This document shows, piece after piece, positions 1 through 7,087 of a DNA stretch of 47,932 nt. The notes under the pieces were generated by a model. That model did not search any database and had not been told where the DNA came from. It saw only the letters and a program-made list of their open reading frames with translations. The position numbers were made by a program, and so were the translations under genes. The stretch comes from Oscillospiraceae bacterium (GTDB lineage: Bacteria; Bacillota; Clostridia; Oscillospirales; Ruminococcaceae). How positions within the stretch are numbered: the stretch's first letter is position 1; each line of letters starts with the position of its first letter. The stretch spans positions 1 to 47,932 of the forward strand of contig CAAGEB010000143.1 of NCBI GenBank assembly GCA_900768705.1, in the 5' to 3' direction.

Positions 1-37
1 ATCTACACTCTTTCCCTACACGACGCTCTTCCGATCT
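1..37 (+). other. Illumina sequencing adapter left at contig end
   Basis: Bases 1-37 match the 3' part of the Illumina TruSeq universal adapter, ending in the familiar GCTCTTCCGATCT. Read on the minus strand it gives the well-known contaminant peptide GRASCRERV. Biological sequence starts at about base 38. It is an untrimmed library artefact, and any ORF reaching into it is spurious at that end. Confidence 0.97.
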
Positions 38-38
38 T

Positions 39-305
39 TTTGCTTATGCAACCTACTGTATTTTTACAAACGGACTTGAAGCTTTTGATAAGGCTTACGA
101 AGAAGGAATGCTGGATGCTGTTTTCGGAACAAATCTTACTTACCGTACTCCCGAGCTGCTGAAGCGTCCTTGGTTCAAGGAAGTTGATGTTTCCAAGTAT
201 ATTGCATATTTTATCGCATCCATCAACCATGATACTTCTATCAGCAATGTTATTGACCCGTTGGCAAAGATAAATGCACTGCTGGCAGAGCACAGAGGTG
301 TATAA
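39..305 (+). CDS. prs: Ribose-phosphate pyrophosphokinase, C-terminal fragment
   Basis: The frame is open from the adapter junction and ends at TAA 303-305, so the 5' part is missing from the assembly. The visible 88 residues contain IFTNGLEAFDKAYEEG and SKYIAYFIASINHDTSIS, which I recognise as the C-terminal domain of the clostridial type of PRPP synthetase. That enzyme makes phosphoribosyl pyrophosphate from ribose-5-phosphate and ATP for nucleotide, His and Trp synthesis. The catalytic N-terminal half and PRPP loop are not present, so activity cannot be judged. The stop overlaps the rarA start by one base (TAATG), suggesting translational coupling. Confidence 0.8.
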   Translation, partial: FAYATYCIFTNGLEAFDKAYEEGMLDAVFGTNLTYRTPELLKRPWFKEVDVSKYIAYFIASINHDTSISNVIDPLAKINALLAEHRGV

Positions 306-1552
306 TGCCGCTGGCAGATAAAATTCGTCCCACCACTCTGGATGATGTGGTGGGACAACAGCATTTGCTGGGGGAAAATAAGCCGCTTTACAGAATAATT
401 CAGTCCGGGAAAATACCGAATATGATATTTTACGGACCCTCGGGTGTGGGCAAAACCACTGTGGCGAGAATTATTGCGGAAAAGGCGGATATGCGTCTGC
501 ATAAATTGAACGGAACATCTGCTTCTACTGCCGATATAAAAAGCATTGTGGGAGAAATTGACACCATACTTGGAAGCAACGGTATTCTGCTGTATCTTGA
601 TGAAATCCAGTATCTGAACAAAAAGCAGCAGCAAAGCCTGTTGGAGTATATTGAGGACGGCAGCATTACACTTATTGCATCCACAACGGAAAATCCATAT
701 TTTTATGTGTATAATGCTATTCTCTCCAGAAGTACGGTTTTTGAGTTCAAACCCGTGGAGCCGCAGGAGCTGGAAAAGGCAGTGCGGAGGGGATTTGCGT
801 CTATCTCCGCAGAAAACGGCACGGAATATAAGGTTGACGATGACGCAGTAGATTATATTTGTCACGGTGTCGGAGGTGATGTGCGGAAGTGCCTGAACAC
901 CGTAGAGCTATGTGCTTTGTCGGCAGTGGATGGAAGAGTTGACCTGAATCTTGCCATGGAGCTTACTCAGCGGAGCAATATGCGTTATGACCGTGACGGC
1001 GATCAGCATTACGATCTGCTTTCCGCATTGCAGAAGTCAATCAGGGGTTCCGATGAAAATGCTGCGCTTCATTATGCGGCAAGGCTTATTGAAGCGGGGG
1101 ATATTATTTCCTTGTCACGGCGGCTGCTGGTTATAGCCAGTGAAGATATAGGCTTAGCTTATCCCCAGGCTGTTCCGATTGTTAAGGCCTGCGTTGACAG
1201 CGCAATGCAGTTGGGTCTGCCCGAGGCGAGAATACCTTTGGGTGAAGCTGTTGTGCTGTTGGCGACTTCCCCTAAGTCCAACAGTGCATATCTTGGCATA
1301 AATGCTGCTTTGGAGGATGTTCGCAACGGGGCTGCGGGGGATTTTCCACGGAGTCTGCAAAACAAGCATTATGACGGTGCAGAGGCGGAGATAAAGGGTC
1401 AGCATTATCTCTATCCTCATGATTACCCCAACCATTATGTAAAGCAGCAGTATCTCCCCGACAGTCTGAAAGGCAAGGTTTATTATCATTACGGCGACAA
1501 CAAGATGGAGAAAGCCGCAGAGGAGTATTGGAAAAGGGTGAAAGGCGAGTGA
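305..1552 (+). CDS. rarA: Replication-associated recombination protein A (AAA+ ATPase)
   Basis: This 415-residue AAA+ protein of the RarA/MgsA/WRNIP1 family acts at stalled replication forks with SSB and recombination proteins. Walker A is GPSGVGKTT (about residues 44-52) and Walker B is LLYLDEIQ (about 95-102), followed by sensor residues and the RarA C-terminal oligomerisation region with PLGEAVVLLATSPKSN. Length is close to the family norm of 410-440. The ATG overlaps the preceding prs stop by one base, so the two genes are probably coupled. It ends directly against the convergent S1-domain gene with no intergenic base. Confidence 0.93.
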   Translation: MPLADKIRPTTLDDVVGQQHLLGENKPLYRIIQSGKIPNMIFYGPSGVGKTTVARIIAEKADMRLHKLNGTSASTADIKSIVGEIDTILGSNGILLYLDEIQYLNKKQQQSLLEYIEDGSITLIASTTENPYFYVYNAILSRSTVFEFKPVEPQELEKAVRRGFASISAENGTEYKVDDDAVDYICHGVGGDVRKCLNTVELCALSAVDGRVDLNLAMELTQRSNMRYDRDGDQHYDLLSALQKSIRGSDENAALHYAARLIEAGDIISLSRRLLVIASEDIGLAYPQAVPIVKACVDSAMQLGLPEARIPLGEAVVLLATSPKSNSAYLGINAALEDVRNGAAGDFPRSLQNKHYDGAEAEIKGQHYLYPHDYPNHYVKQQYLPDSLKGKVYYHYGDNKMEKAAEEYWKRVKGE

Positions 1553-2482
1553 TTATTTACCGTTGAATACTGTTTCAATACGCTTTGAGCAGTTTTCGGT
1601 GGAGTAAATCCACTTGTCGATATGACCCGAATTTATGAAATAGTGTGGCTCATTGCTGTGAAATGTCTCGTCGGAGGTGTTCACAATAATGAGCTTTATT
1701 TTCATTTTTTCGGGAATAATTGCCTTGATATAAACTCCGGTATGCTGATTAACCTGCACATCGCTTCTTGGTTCCGCCAGTCCTGCCAGATTTGGAGCAA
1801 GCTCCACGAAAATGCCGTATTCTTCCACCGAGCGTACAATTCCCATAACAGTTTCCCCCGGTTCAAACCGGTCGGCGTTTTCCTGCCATGTACCCAGTAA
1901 CTCCTTGTGGGAAAGGTAAACCCTGTCTCCTTCCAGATATTTCACGATAGCCGGAATATCCTGACCTACATAAAATCTATCGGCAGGGTGGGTTATTCTT
2001 GATACGGAAATCAGGTCTATCGGTATCAGGGAGGGAACTCCGCAGCCAATATCTACAAAACAGCCGAATTGTTCCAGATGTGTTACCCGGGCGGGAATAA
2101 CATCACCGGGATGAAGCAGGGAAATGTAGTTCTCTTTGCAAATCATTTGTGCTCTTTTGCGTGAAAGAACAGCATAAAGGTTGTTTTTTTCGTCGTATGC
2201 AAAATCTGTAACAATAAAACATACCGGCTTATTAACACGGGATATCAGGGCTATATCCTTGGTAGTGCCGTTATCGATACCGATAGCCCCTTCCTCACGA
2301 GGAATAACACCCTTCATACATCCCAGATCTACGATCATATTGTGACGGCTATCGCAGATAATGCAGGGTGCTTCGAGAATTTTCCTGTTTTCTCTGCACA
2401 TTGCAAGAGAGGAAGCGGAAAGCAGGCAGCTGTCATTTTCGGCTGTACCGAATAAAAAGCCCTCGGGCAGATAGTCAGACAT
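1553..2482 (-). CDS. S1 RNA-binding domain protein (ribosomal protein S1-like)
   Basis: The 309-residue protein has a degenerate N-terminal S1-like segment, a clear S1 fold around residues 125-190 (GDVIPARVTHLEQFGCFVDI, then VYLSHKELLGTW) and another at about 205-265 (GETVMGIVRSVEEYGIFVEL). Such short two- to three-domain S1 proteins are common in Clostridia and bind mRNA or the ribosome; the exact role is usually unknown. The ATG follows a good GGAGG site (TGGAGGTACAAAATG). It converges with rarA with zero spacing. It is shorter than a true four- to six-domain RpsA, so I do not assign rpsA. Confidence 0.75.
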   Translation of the reverse strand: MSDYLPEGFLFGTAENDSCLLSASSLAMCRENRKILEAPCIICDSRHNMIVDLGCMKGVIPREEGAIGIDNGTTKDIALISRVNKPVCFIVTDFAYDEKNNLYAVLSRKRAQMICKENYISLLHPGDVIPARVTHLEQFGCFVDIGCGVPSLIPIDLISVSRITHPADRFYVGQDIPAIVKYLEGDRVYLSHKELLGTWQENADRFEPGETVMGIVRSVEEYGIFVELAPNLAGLAEPRSDVQVNQHTGVYIKAIIPEKMKIKLIIVNTSDETFHSNEPHYFINSGHIDKWIYSTENCSKRIETVFNGK

Positions 2483-2558
2483 TTTGTACCTCCATTATGG
2501 ATTTTTTCTGTTTATATATATGAGTAGTTTTTAAAAAATAGAAGAAAAATTAATGGTC

Positions 2559-2780
2559 ACCTCTAAAAACCTCATTAGAGTGAAAATGTGTATAGCACAC
2601 CGCCTGCTTCTGTCAACAAGCGAAAGCTTTGTAGTGACGGCGTCCGTGCCGTCACTTTGGGCTTTCGCTTCGCAACATCGTGTTACGCCCCCTCTCAAGG
2701 CATACAGCCTTACTTCGTCGGCTTTCCTTGCATTCGGTGCACTCTACCCATTTTCACTTTTCTAACCGGTTTTTAGAGGT
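2559..2780. repeat. MITE-like foldback element 1 with four nested stems
   Basis: Perfect 13-bp terminal inverted repeats, ACCTCTAAAAACC (2559-2571) and GGTTTTTAGAGGT (2768-2780), enclose three further perfect pairs: AGTGAAAATG (2579-2588) with CATTTTCACT (2749-2758); AAGCGAAAGC (2618-2627) with GCTTTCGCTT (2661-2670); and AGTGACGGC (2633-2641) with GCCGTCACT (2648-2656) around loop GTCCGT. It has no transposase ORF. The layout fits a non-autonomous miniature element or a structured intergenic repeat; mobility is inferred only. Confidence 0.7.
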
Positions 2781-2923
2781 TCCCTAATGAAAGTCGTATT
2801 GAGGTACAAAAAACTGCGGGTGATTTATTGGAGGTAATGTTTTTTATTCTGCGGGTTTTGGGGAAGAATTTAAATCAAGGTCATAACTGCGGAAAATTTC
2901 AGATTTGGCTGCGGCTTTTTTTA

Positions 2924-3058
2924 GGCAATACCGCACAAAGAACGCCTTACGGCTTTGTTGTCAGTTGCCCCCTGTTGTGCGGCGTCCTTGCCGCACAACA
3001 GGCGAACATTCTATAATCTGACGGCGCAATCGCACGACAATAATTGTGCGGTATTGCC
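2924..3058. repeat. MITE-like foldback element 2
   Basis: Perfect 15-bp terminal inverted repeats, GGCAATACCGCACAA (2924-2938) and TTGTGCGGTATTGCC (3044-3058), flanked outside by T-rich and A-rich runs that extend the symmetry. Inside is a perfect 13-bp hairpin, CCTGTTGTGCGGC (2971-2983) and GCCGCACAACAGG (2990-3002), with loop GTCCTT. The loop and closing GGC/GCC resemble those of element 1, suggesting a shared family design. No protein is encoded. Confidence 0.7.
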
Positions 3059-3060
3059 AT

Positions 3061-3124
3061 AAAAAAACACCCTTTTGCCTGTGTTATAATTAAAACACAC
3101 AAATTAGCAAAAAGGTGATTTTTT
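3061..3124. terminator. Bidirectional terminator of the ABC transporter operon
   Basis: CACCCTTTTGC (3068-3078) pairs with GCAAAAAGGTG (3107-3117), ten of eleven positions. The hairpin is followed by seven T on the minus strand (complement of 3061-3067) and by ATTTTTT on the plus strand. It sits 50 bp after the permease stop on the minus strand. Confidence 0.6.
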
Positions 3125-3173
3125 ATAGATTTTTTATTTTGCGGCTAGGGTATGTAATAAATGCCGATAAATT

Positions 3174-3938
3174 TCAACTGAGATCTGCACGCATTTTCCG
3201 TTTGAAAACAAAAACTGTAATAACGGTGATAACCAACGCATAAATCACGGTAACAAGCAAATGAAAACCGTATTCATCAAAGCTTAGCGCTGCCGCAAGT
3301 CGTGCCGCTTTAACTGCATGAAAGAAGGGAAGTGCATTACAAATATCCAGCATAACCCCGCCTGTGCTTTCTGCGTCAAAGAAAACTCCTCCGAGAAAAG
3401 AACCGAGGGAAATAATGATTGAGCAAATTCCGGGAGCGGCTTTTTCACTGAACAGCGTTCCGAAAAGCAGCCCCAAAGACAGAAGCATTATTGTAATCGG
3501 AATCAGTGATAACATAGCCAGCAGCAGACCGATGATATTCAATTCAATTCCGGTTATAAGCGAAATCACAAATGAGGCGGCAAATGTAAACAATATCTGA
3601 ATAATTCCCATAAGGAATGTGGGTATAATATAGCCTGCAATGAAGCTCCCCGATTTCATAGGCGTTGAATACAACCTTACCAGAAAAGCTCCCGAGCGGT
3701 CTTTACTCACCGTAAGGCAGGTGAACAGCATGGTAAACATCAGCGCAAACACTGCAATTCCGCAGCTCAGATTATCAATTCTGAAAACGGTCATATTGGC
3801 TTCTGCGGGTATGCTGTCGTTGATAACGGTCATTACAATCAGCATTATCAGCGGAAAACCTATGCAGAATATATAGCTTAACTGATCCCTTATAATTTCC
3901 AGAAAATTGCGTTTTGCAAAAGCGGATACTCTGTTCAT
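3174..3938 (-). CDS. ABC-2 type transporter permease
   Basis: The 254-residue membrane protein has about six hydrophobic segments and the ABC-2/DrrB layout: a short cytoplasmic N-terminus, a first membrane span (YIFCIGFPLIMLIVMTVI), and FTCLTVSKDRSGAFLVRLYSTPM between spans. It ends in a basic tail. It is the membrane half of an exporter driven by the upstream ATPase, which it overlaps by four bases (ATGA). Substrates of this class include drugs, peptides and lipids; nothing here identifies the cargo. It is third in the regulator-ATPase-permease operon. Confidence 0.85.
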   Translation of the reverse strand: MNRVSAFAKRNFLEIIRDQLSYIFCIGFPLIMLIVMTVINDSIPAEANMTVFRIDNLSCGIAVFALMFTMLFTCLTVSKDRSGAFLVRLYSTPMKSGSFIAGYIIPTFLMGIIQILFTFAASFVISLITGIELNIIGLLLAMLSLIPITIMLLSLGLLFGTLFSEKAAPGICSIIISLGSFLGGVFFDAESTGGVMLDICNALPFFHAVKAARLAAALSFDEYGFHLLVTVIYALVITVITVFVFKRKMRADLS

Positions 3939-4687
3939 TCAGACACCTTCTTTCCGAAATCCTCGGCAATTTTAACAAAGCTTTCCTCAAGATTTTCTTT
4001 TCCGGTAGTCTTTTTAAGCTCCTCCAGAGTACCAAGCGCCGCCAGATTTCCGTCAATCATAATTCCGATACGGTCTGAAAGCTCTTCCGCTTCTTCCATA
4101 TAATGAGTTGTAAGTACAATTGTAATTTTTCCTTTAAGAGAGCGAACCACTCCCCAGAGCTCTCTTCTGGCAAGCACATCCAGCCCGAGAGTAGGTTCAT
4201 CAAGAAACAGAACCTTGGGGCTTGAAATCAATGCCATTGCAATGGACAGCTTTCGTTTCCAGCCCCCGGACAGGGTTTTGGCACGGGAATTTGCAACCTC
4301 TTCAAATTTAAAAATTTCCGTCATCTGCGAAATCCGTTTATTGGCTTCGTCCTTGGAAAAACCGTAAATCCCGCACATAAGCATTAGATTTTCCTTAACG
4401 GTAAGGTTTTCTGCAACGGCGGTATCCTGCGGAGAAATTCCCACAATCTGCTTAACCTTGTCTGACTCCCTGACGCAGCTATGTCCGCACACAGAGCATT
4501 CTCCGCCTGCCGGCTTTGAAAGACAGCACAGCATACGCACTGTTGTTGTTTTTCCGGCACCGTTAACGCCCAGCAGGGCAAATAATTCGCCCTCTTTAAC
4601 GGATAAATTCAGACCGTTTACCGCCGTCTTTGACTTGTATTTCTTTGTCAGATTAATGGTTTCGATAGCGTTCATACAATCACTCAT
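3935..4687 (-). CDS. ABC transporter ATP-binding protein (DrrA-like)
   Basis: The 250-residue nucleotide-binding subunit has Walker A LLGVNGAGKTTT (about residues 37-48), signature LSGGW, Walker B VLFLDEPTLGLD and an H-loop in TTHYMEEAEELSDR. It powers the downstream ABC-2 permease at the membrane. The DrrA/CcmA-type sequence and lack of a fused membrane domain indicate an exporter. It starts in an ATGA overlap with the XRE-AbrB regulator stop and ends in an ATGA overlap with the permease, so the three genes are tightly coupled. Confidence 0.9.
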   Translation of the reverse strand: MSDCMNAIETINLTKKYKSKTAVNGLNLSVKEGELFALLGVNGAGKTTTVRMLCCLSKPAGGECSVCGHSCVRESDKVKQIVGISPQDTAVAENLTVKENLMLMCGIYGFSKDEANKRISQMTEIFKFEEVANSRAKTLSGGWKRKLSIAMALISSPKVLFLDEPTLGLDVLARRELWGVVRSLKGKITIVLTTHYMEEAEELSDRIGIMIDGNLAALGTLEELKKTTGKENLEESFVKIAEDFGKKVSE

Positions 4688-5076
4688 TTCTCAAAAATTT
4701 CATTTACTTTCACTATTGCTATTCCTCTGTCCTCATCACCCATAACCAGCATAGTATCTCCCGGACTGATTTTGAAAATTTCCCGGCACTTTTTCGGCAA
4801 TGTTATCTGCCCCTTTTCATTAACTCTGGTTACTCCAAACAGATGCTTTTTTTCGTTCTGAGGCTTGTCGTCGGGTATTACCGTCATATTGCGGACAAGG
4901 GAATCAATGCTTACTTCATACATATCCGCCAAGGCAATTATGTTATCTATATCAGGCAGGGAATCTCCACGCTCCCATTTTGCAACAGCCTGCCGTGAAA
5001 CTCCCAGACGCTCTGCAACCTGCTCCTGAGTGAAGCCGTTCTGTTTTCGGTAAAGCTTAAGGGTATTGTAATCCAA
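4684..5076 (-). CDS. XRE-family regulator with C-terminal AbrB/SpoVT domain
   Basis: An N-terminal helix-turn-helix (LYRKQNGFTQEQVAERLGV followed by SRQAVAKWERGDSLPD) is followed by a swapped-hairpin AbrB-type DNA-binding domain (VNEKGQITLPKKCREIFKI), an unusual two-DNA-binding-domain layout. It probably controls the ABC exporter it is coupled to. Start choice: the ORF extends to 5124, but a consensus promoter occupies 5096-5124, ruling that out. ATG 5082 directly abuts the GAGGTG site with no spacer, whereas TTG 5076 lies six bases after it, so I prefer TTG; ATG 5082 remains possible. A palindrome over the -35 suggests autoregulation. Confidence 0.85.
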   Translation of the reverse strand: MDYNTLKLYRKQNGFTQEQVAERLGVSRQAVAKWERGDSLPDIDNIIALADMYEVSIDSLVRNMTVIPDDKPQNEKKHLFGVTRVNEKGQITLPKKCREIFKISPGDTMLVMGDEDRGIAIVKVNEIFEK

Positions 5077-5095
5077 AGTCATCACCTCTGATATA

Positions 5096-5124
5096 ATTAT
5101 AAAACAATATCTGATTATTTTCAA
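5096..5124 (-). promoter_or_regulatory. Sigma-A promoter of the XRE-ABC operon
   Basis: On the minus strand TTGAAA (5119-5124), a 17-bp spacer and TATAAT (5096-5101) form a near-consensus promoter. The start codon is about 20 bases beyond the -10, leaving a very short leader. Confidence 0.85.
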
Positions 5125-5132
5125 CCAATCAG
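5111..5132. promoter_or_regulatory. Possible operator palindrome over the -35 box
   Basis: CTGATT (5111-5116) and AATCAG (5127-5132) form a perfect inverted repeat with a 10-bp centre spanning the -35 hexamer. The position fits repression by the adjacent XRE-AbrB protein; this is inferred from geometry. Confidence 0.45.
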
Positions 5133-5183
5133 AGATTGCAAAAATGTTAATTTGAGTTTACATTTTATGAAAAATAATATTTT

Positions 5184-5675
5184 TCAATAAAACGAATAGT
5201 CTGCTTTACGAACTTCAAGAATAGGGTATCCGTCGATATAAGGCTTTACCATATCGGGATGTTCCTTTGCGACCCGGAAAAGCTTTTCGTCAAAATTATT
5301 CTCATGAATAAAGCTGCATAATGCAGCCAGTGGAATTTCCGATACCGTTTTGCAGACAGGTGAAACGGTTATAACACGAAAATCACCAAGGCTGTTTATT
5401 CGGAAAGGCCAGATAAGACAGTCAAAGGGCTTAAATTCTCCCAGAGTGCAGCCTTTATCTGAAGCTGCGGGACAGTAAACCAATTTGTCACCCTCAAATT
5501 CCATCGGCATAACATATTCGCTGCCTCGCTTTTCAAGCTTAATTCCCAGTTTATTCTCCACCTGTTCCTTTATATCGGAAAAAATCAGAGGAATTTCCCA
5601 TTTATCTTCTTCAACAAATCCGCAGCATACTCGGCATTTTTCGCAGGCCTCGGGCGATAATATTTTTTTCAGCAT
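5184..5675 (-). CDS. YkgJ-family cysteine cluster protein
   Basis: The 163-residue protein has CEKCRVCCGF near the N-terminus and a second set of cysteines in CPAASDKGCTLGEFKPFDC, the YkgJ (UPF0153-like) zinc or iron-sulfur cluster pattern. Function in this family is not settled. The ATG at 5675 is chosen because AAGGAG lies six bases upstream; an earlier in-frame start would lie deep inside the glycosylase gene. It overlaps the glycosylase stop by seven bases (ATGCTGA), so the two are cotranscribed. Confidence 0.75.
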   Translation of the reverse strand: MLKKILSPEACEKCRVCCGFVEEDKWEIPLIFSDIKEQVENKLGIKLEKRGSEYVMPMEFEGDKLVYCPAASDKGCTLGEFKPFDCLIWPFRINSLGDFRVITVSPVCKTVSEIPLAALCSFIHENNFDEKLFRVAKEHPDMVKPYIDGYPILEVRKADYSFY

Positions 5676-6277
5676 TTTTTCTCCTTTGCTGCTTCCCATA
5701 AGTAGAAGGAAGCCACAGTTCCGTAGGGTGAGTATAATTTACGGTATTTTTCCATTTCGGCTTTGTCTTTTACATCAACGCCGTGCAGAGCATTCAGTCC
5801 CTTTCTTATTCCATAGTCGGAAAGGCTAAGAATATCCTGCCTGCCAAGACAGAAAATAAGCGTCATTTCCGCAGTCCAGATACCTATTCCCCGAACTTTT
5901 GTCAGAGCTTCAATAACTTCCGAATCTGTCATTTTCCAAAACATTTCATCAGTCCAGCTTCCTTGGGAAAACAATACGGCGCATTCTGAAATACAGCGGG
6001 CTTTTGTTTTCGGAAGCCCGGAATTACGGATTTCATTTTCATCCGTGAGCTTTTCGGGAGATAATGTCCCGAAACGGTTTTTAAGCCCGGAAAATATGGT
6101 GTCTGCCGATTTCATTGAAAGCTGTTGGTTTATTATGTTGTAGCACAATCCCTCAAAAAAATCATCATACACATATCTTTTGATAAACCCGGTATTTTCA
6201 ATTACTTTACCCAGTTCCTTATCAACATCGGACAGAAAATCAATTGATTTATTATCATAATAATATATTTTTTTCAC
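5669..6277 (-). CDS. DNA glycosylase, HhH-GPD superfamily (AlkA/MAG-like)
   Basis: This 202-residue base-excision repair enzyme has the helix-hairpin-helix KVRGIGIWTAEM (about residues 127-138) and the GPD-region aspartate in LSLSDYGIRKGL (D154). It lacks the C-terminal Fe-S cysteines of MutY/Nth, and the sequence fits DNA-3-methyladenine glycosylase II, which removes alkylated purines. Start: GTG 6277, seven bases after AGGGGG. The longer frame to 6361 runs through the gene's own promoter (6294-6322), so it is wrong. It heads a two-gene operon with the YkgJ protein. Confidence 0.85.
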   Translation of the reverse strand: MKKIYYYDNKSIDFLSDVDKELGKVIENTGFIKRYVYDDFFEGLCYNIINQQLSMKSADTIFSGLKNRFGTLSPEKLTDENEIRNSGLPKTKARCISECAVLFSQGSWTDEMFWKMTDSEVIEALTKVRGIGIWTAEMTLIFCLGRQDILSLSDYGIRKGLNALHGVDVKDKAEMEKYRKLYSPYGTVASFYLWEAAKEKKC

Positions 6278-6293
6278 TAATTCACCCCCTTTT

Positions 6294-6322
6294 ATTGTAC
6301 TCGAAGATGAAAATGTTGTCAA
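6294..6322 (-). promoter_or_regulatory. Promoter of the DNA glycosylase operon
   Basis: On the minus strand TTGACA (6317-6322), 17 bp, TACAAT (6294-6299). It lies 17 bp upstream of the GTG start at 6277 and supports that start. Confidence 0.85.
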
Positions 6323-6368
6323 GTACCTGAAAAATGTAAATTTCACCAAGTTTTCACTCATTATTCTA

Positions 6369-6397
6369 TTGACAAATTATGAAAATACAGATATAAT
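6369..6397 (+). promoter_or_regulatory. Perfect consensus promoter of the MarR gene
   Basis: TTGACA (6369-6374), 17-bp spacer, TATAAT (6392-6397): every position matches sigma-A consensus. It is followed by a leader of more than 100 bases before the MarR start. Confidence 0.9.
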
Positions 6398-6404
6398 AAG
6401 AATG

Positions 6405-6420
6405 TAACCGATTACGGTTA
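6405..6420. promoter_or_regulatory. Probable MarR operator
   Basis: TAACCG-ATTA-CGGTTA (6405-6420) is a perfect 6-4-6 palindrome beginning eight bases after the -10, covering the expected transcription start. Size and place match a MarR-family autoregulatory site; the binding protein is inferred to be the next gene. Confidence 0.6.
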
Positions 6421-6510
6421 TAATTAGTTTTCTTTATGGATAAGATATATTAAAGAGTTGTCCGTAAGGAAAATGTACCTACAGTTTGCTTTTGTGAAGA
6501 AAGGGAAGTT

Positions 6511-6972
6511 ATGATGAGAGCAACGAATAACAATTCATTGATGGTTGGAGGTAACGAGTCTATTCGCAGCGTAAATGAGACAAGTTATCTGTTTGCGGAG
6601 TATGTATGCCGTGAGTATGAGAAAATCGGTATGCGCTTTTCTTATCGCTATATTCTCCAGCCTTTAATGGAGAACAAGAGCCTTACTCAGCTGGAGTTGG
6701 TGAATATCACCGGTCAGAAGCCGCCTACAATCAGCATCACTCTCCGCAATATGGAGCGTGACGGAATAGTAAGCCGTGATAAGAACGATGATGATCGCCG
6801 TGAAACACATGTAGCACTTACCGATAAGGGCAAGAAAATGTATGCAAAGGTTGTTGAAATTCTGGATAAAGCGCAGGAGGTTATGCTCAGCGGACTTTCC
6901 GATAAGGAACTCAAGTCTATGAGAACTTCTCTTGGCAAGATGAGTACCAATCTGAAGAATTCAATTAAGTAA
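6511..6972 (+). CDS. MarR-family transcriptional regulator
   Basis: The 153-residue winged-helix protein has LTQLELVNITGQKPPTIS as recognition region and the MarR wing signature DDDRRETHVALTDKGK. MarR proteins are dimeric repressors released by small ligands or oxidation. There are two adjacent ATG codons (6511, 6514) after AAGGGAAG; the second has the better spacing. The gene has a consensus promoter with a palindrome at its start site, arguing for autoregulation. It is a lone gene, ended by a terminator. No target gene beside it is obvious; the divergent glycosylase is about 230 bp away. Confidence 0.9.
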   Translation: MMRATNNNSLMVGGNESIRSVNETSYLFAEYVCREYEKIGMRFSYRYILQPLMENKSLTQLELVNITGQKPPTISITLRNMERDGIVSRDKNDDDRRETHVALTDKGKKMYAKVVEILDKAQEVMLSGLSDKELKSMRTSLGKMSTNLKNSIK

Positions 6973-6994
6973 AAGCCCATATTTAAGGTAAATA

Positions 6995-7027
6995 AAGGCA
7001 CTGCTCACTGAAAGCGGTGCCTTTTTT
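6995..7027 (+). terminator. Rho-independent terminator of the MarR gene
   Basis: The AAAGGCACTGCT arm (6994-7005) and AGCGGTGCCTTT arm (7013-7024) form a strong hairpin followed by a run of T, 25 bp after the stop codon. Confidence 0.85.
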
Positions 7028-7044
7028 ATTTGATAATAGCATAG

Positions 7045-7075
7045 AAAAAGAGCCGGCTTATCATCAGTCAGCTCT
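7045..7075 (-). terminator. Terminator of the hydrogen module
   Basis: On the minus strand AGAGCTG (from 7075) pairs with CGGCTCT (to 7049), then TTTTTC. It lies about 13 bp after the hydA stop and closes the minus-strand operon. Confidence 0.65.
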
Positions 7076-7087
7076 TCATTTATTCTG

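Larger units (their letters stand above)
2483..3173. other. 691-bp gene-free region with two palindromic elements and a terminator
   Basis: No credible gene lies here; the short frames seen are shadows of repeats. From left to right it holds the leader of the S1-domain gene, a nested inverted-repeat element (2559-2780), a plain AT-rich stretch, a second element (2924-3058) and a bidirectional terminator (3061-3124) that closes the ABC transporter operon. Confidence 0.7.

Noticed and set aside
3..293. 96-codon minus-strand ORF at the left end
   Set aside because: It reads through the Illumina adapter (GRASCRERV) and lies antisense to the prs fragment.
2553..2776. Two short plus-strand ORFs of 62-70 codons
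   Set aside because: They lie entirely inside foldback element 1, have no ribosome site, and follow its palindromes.
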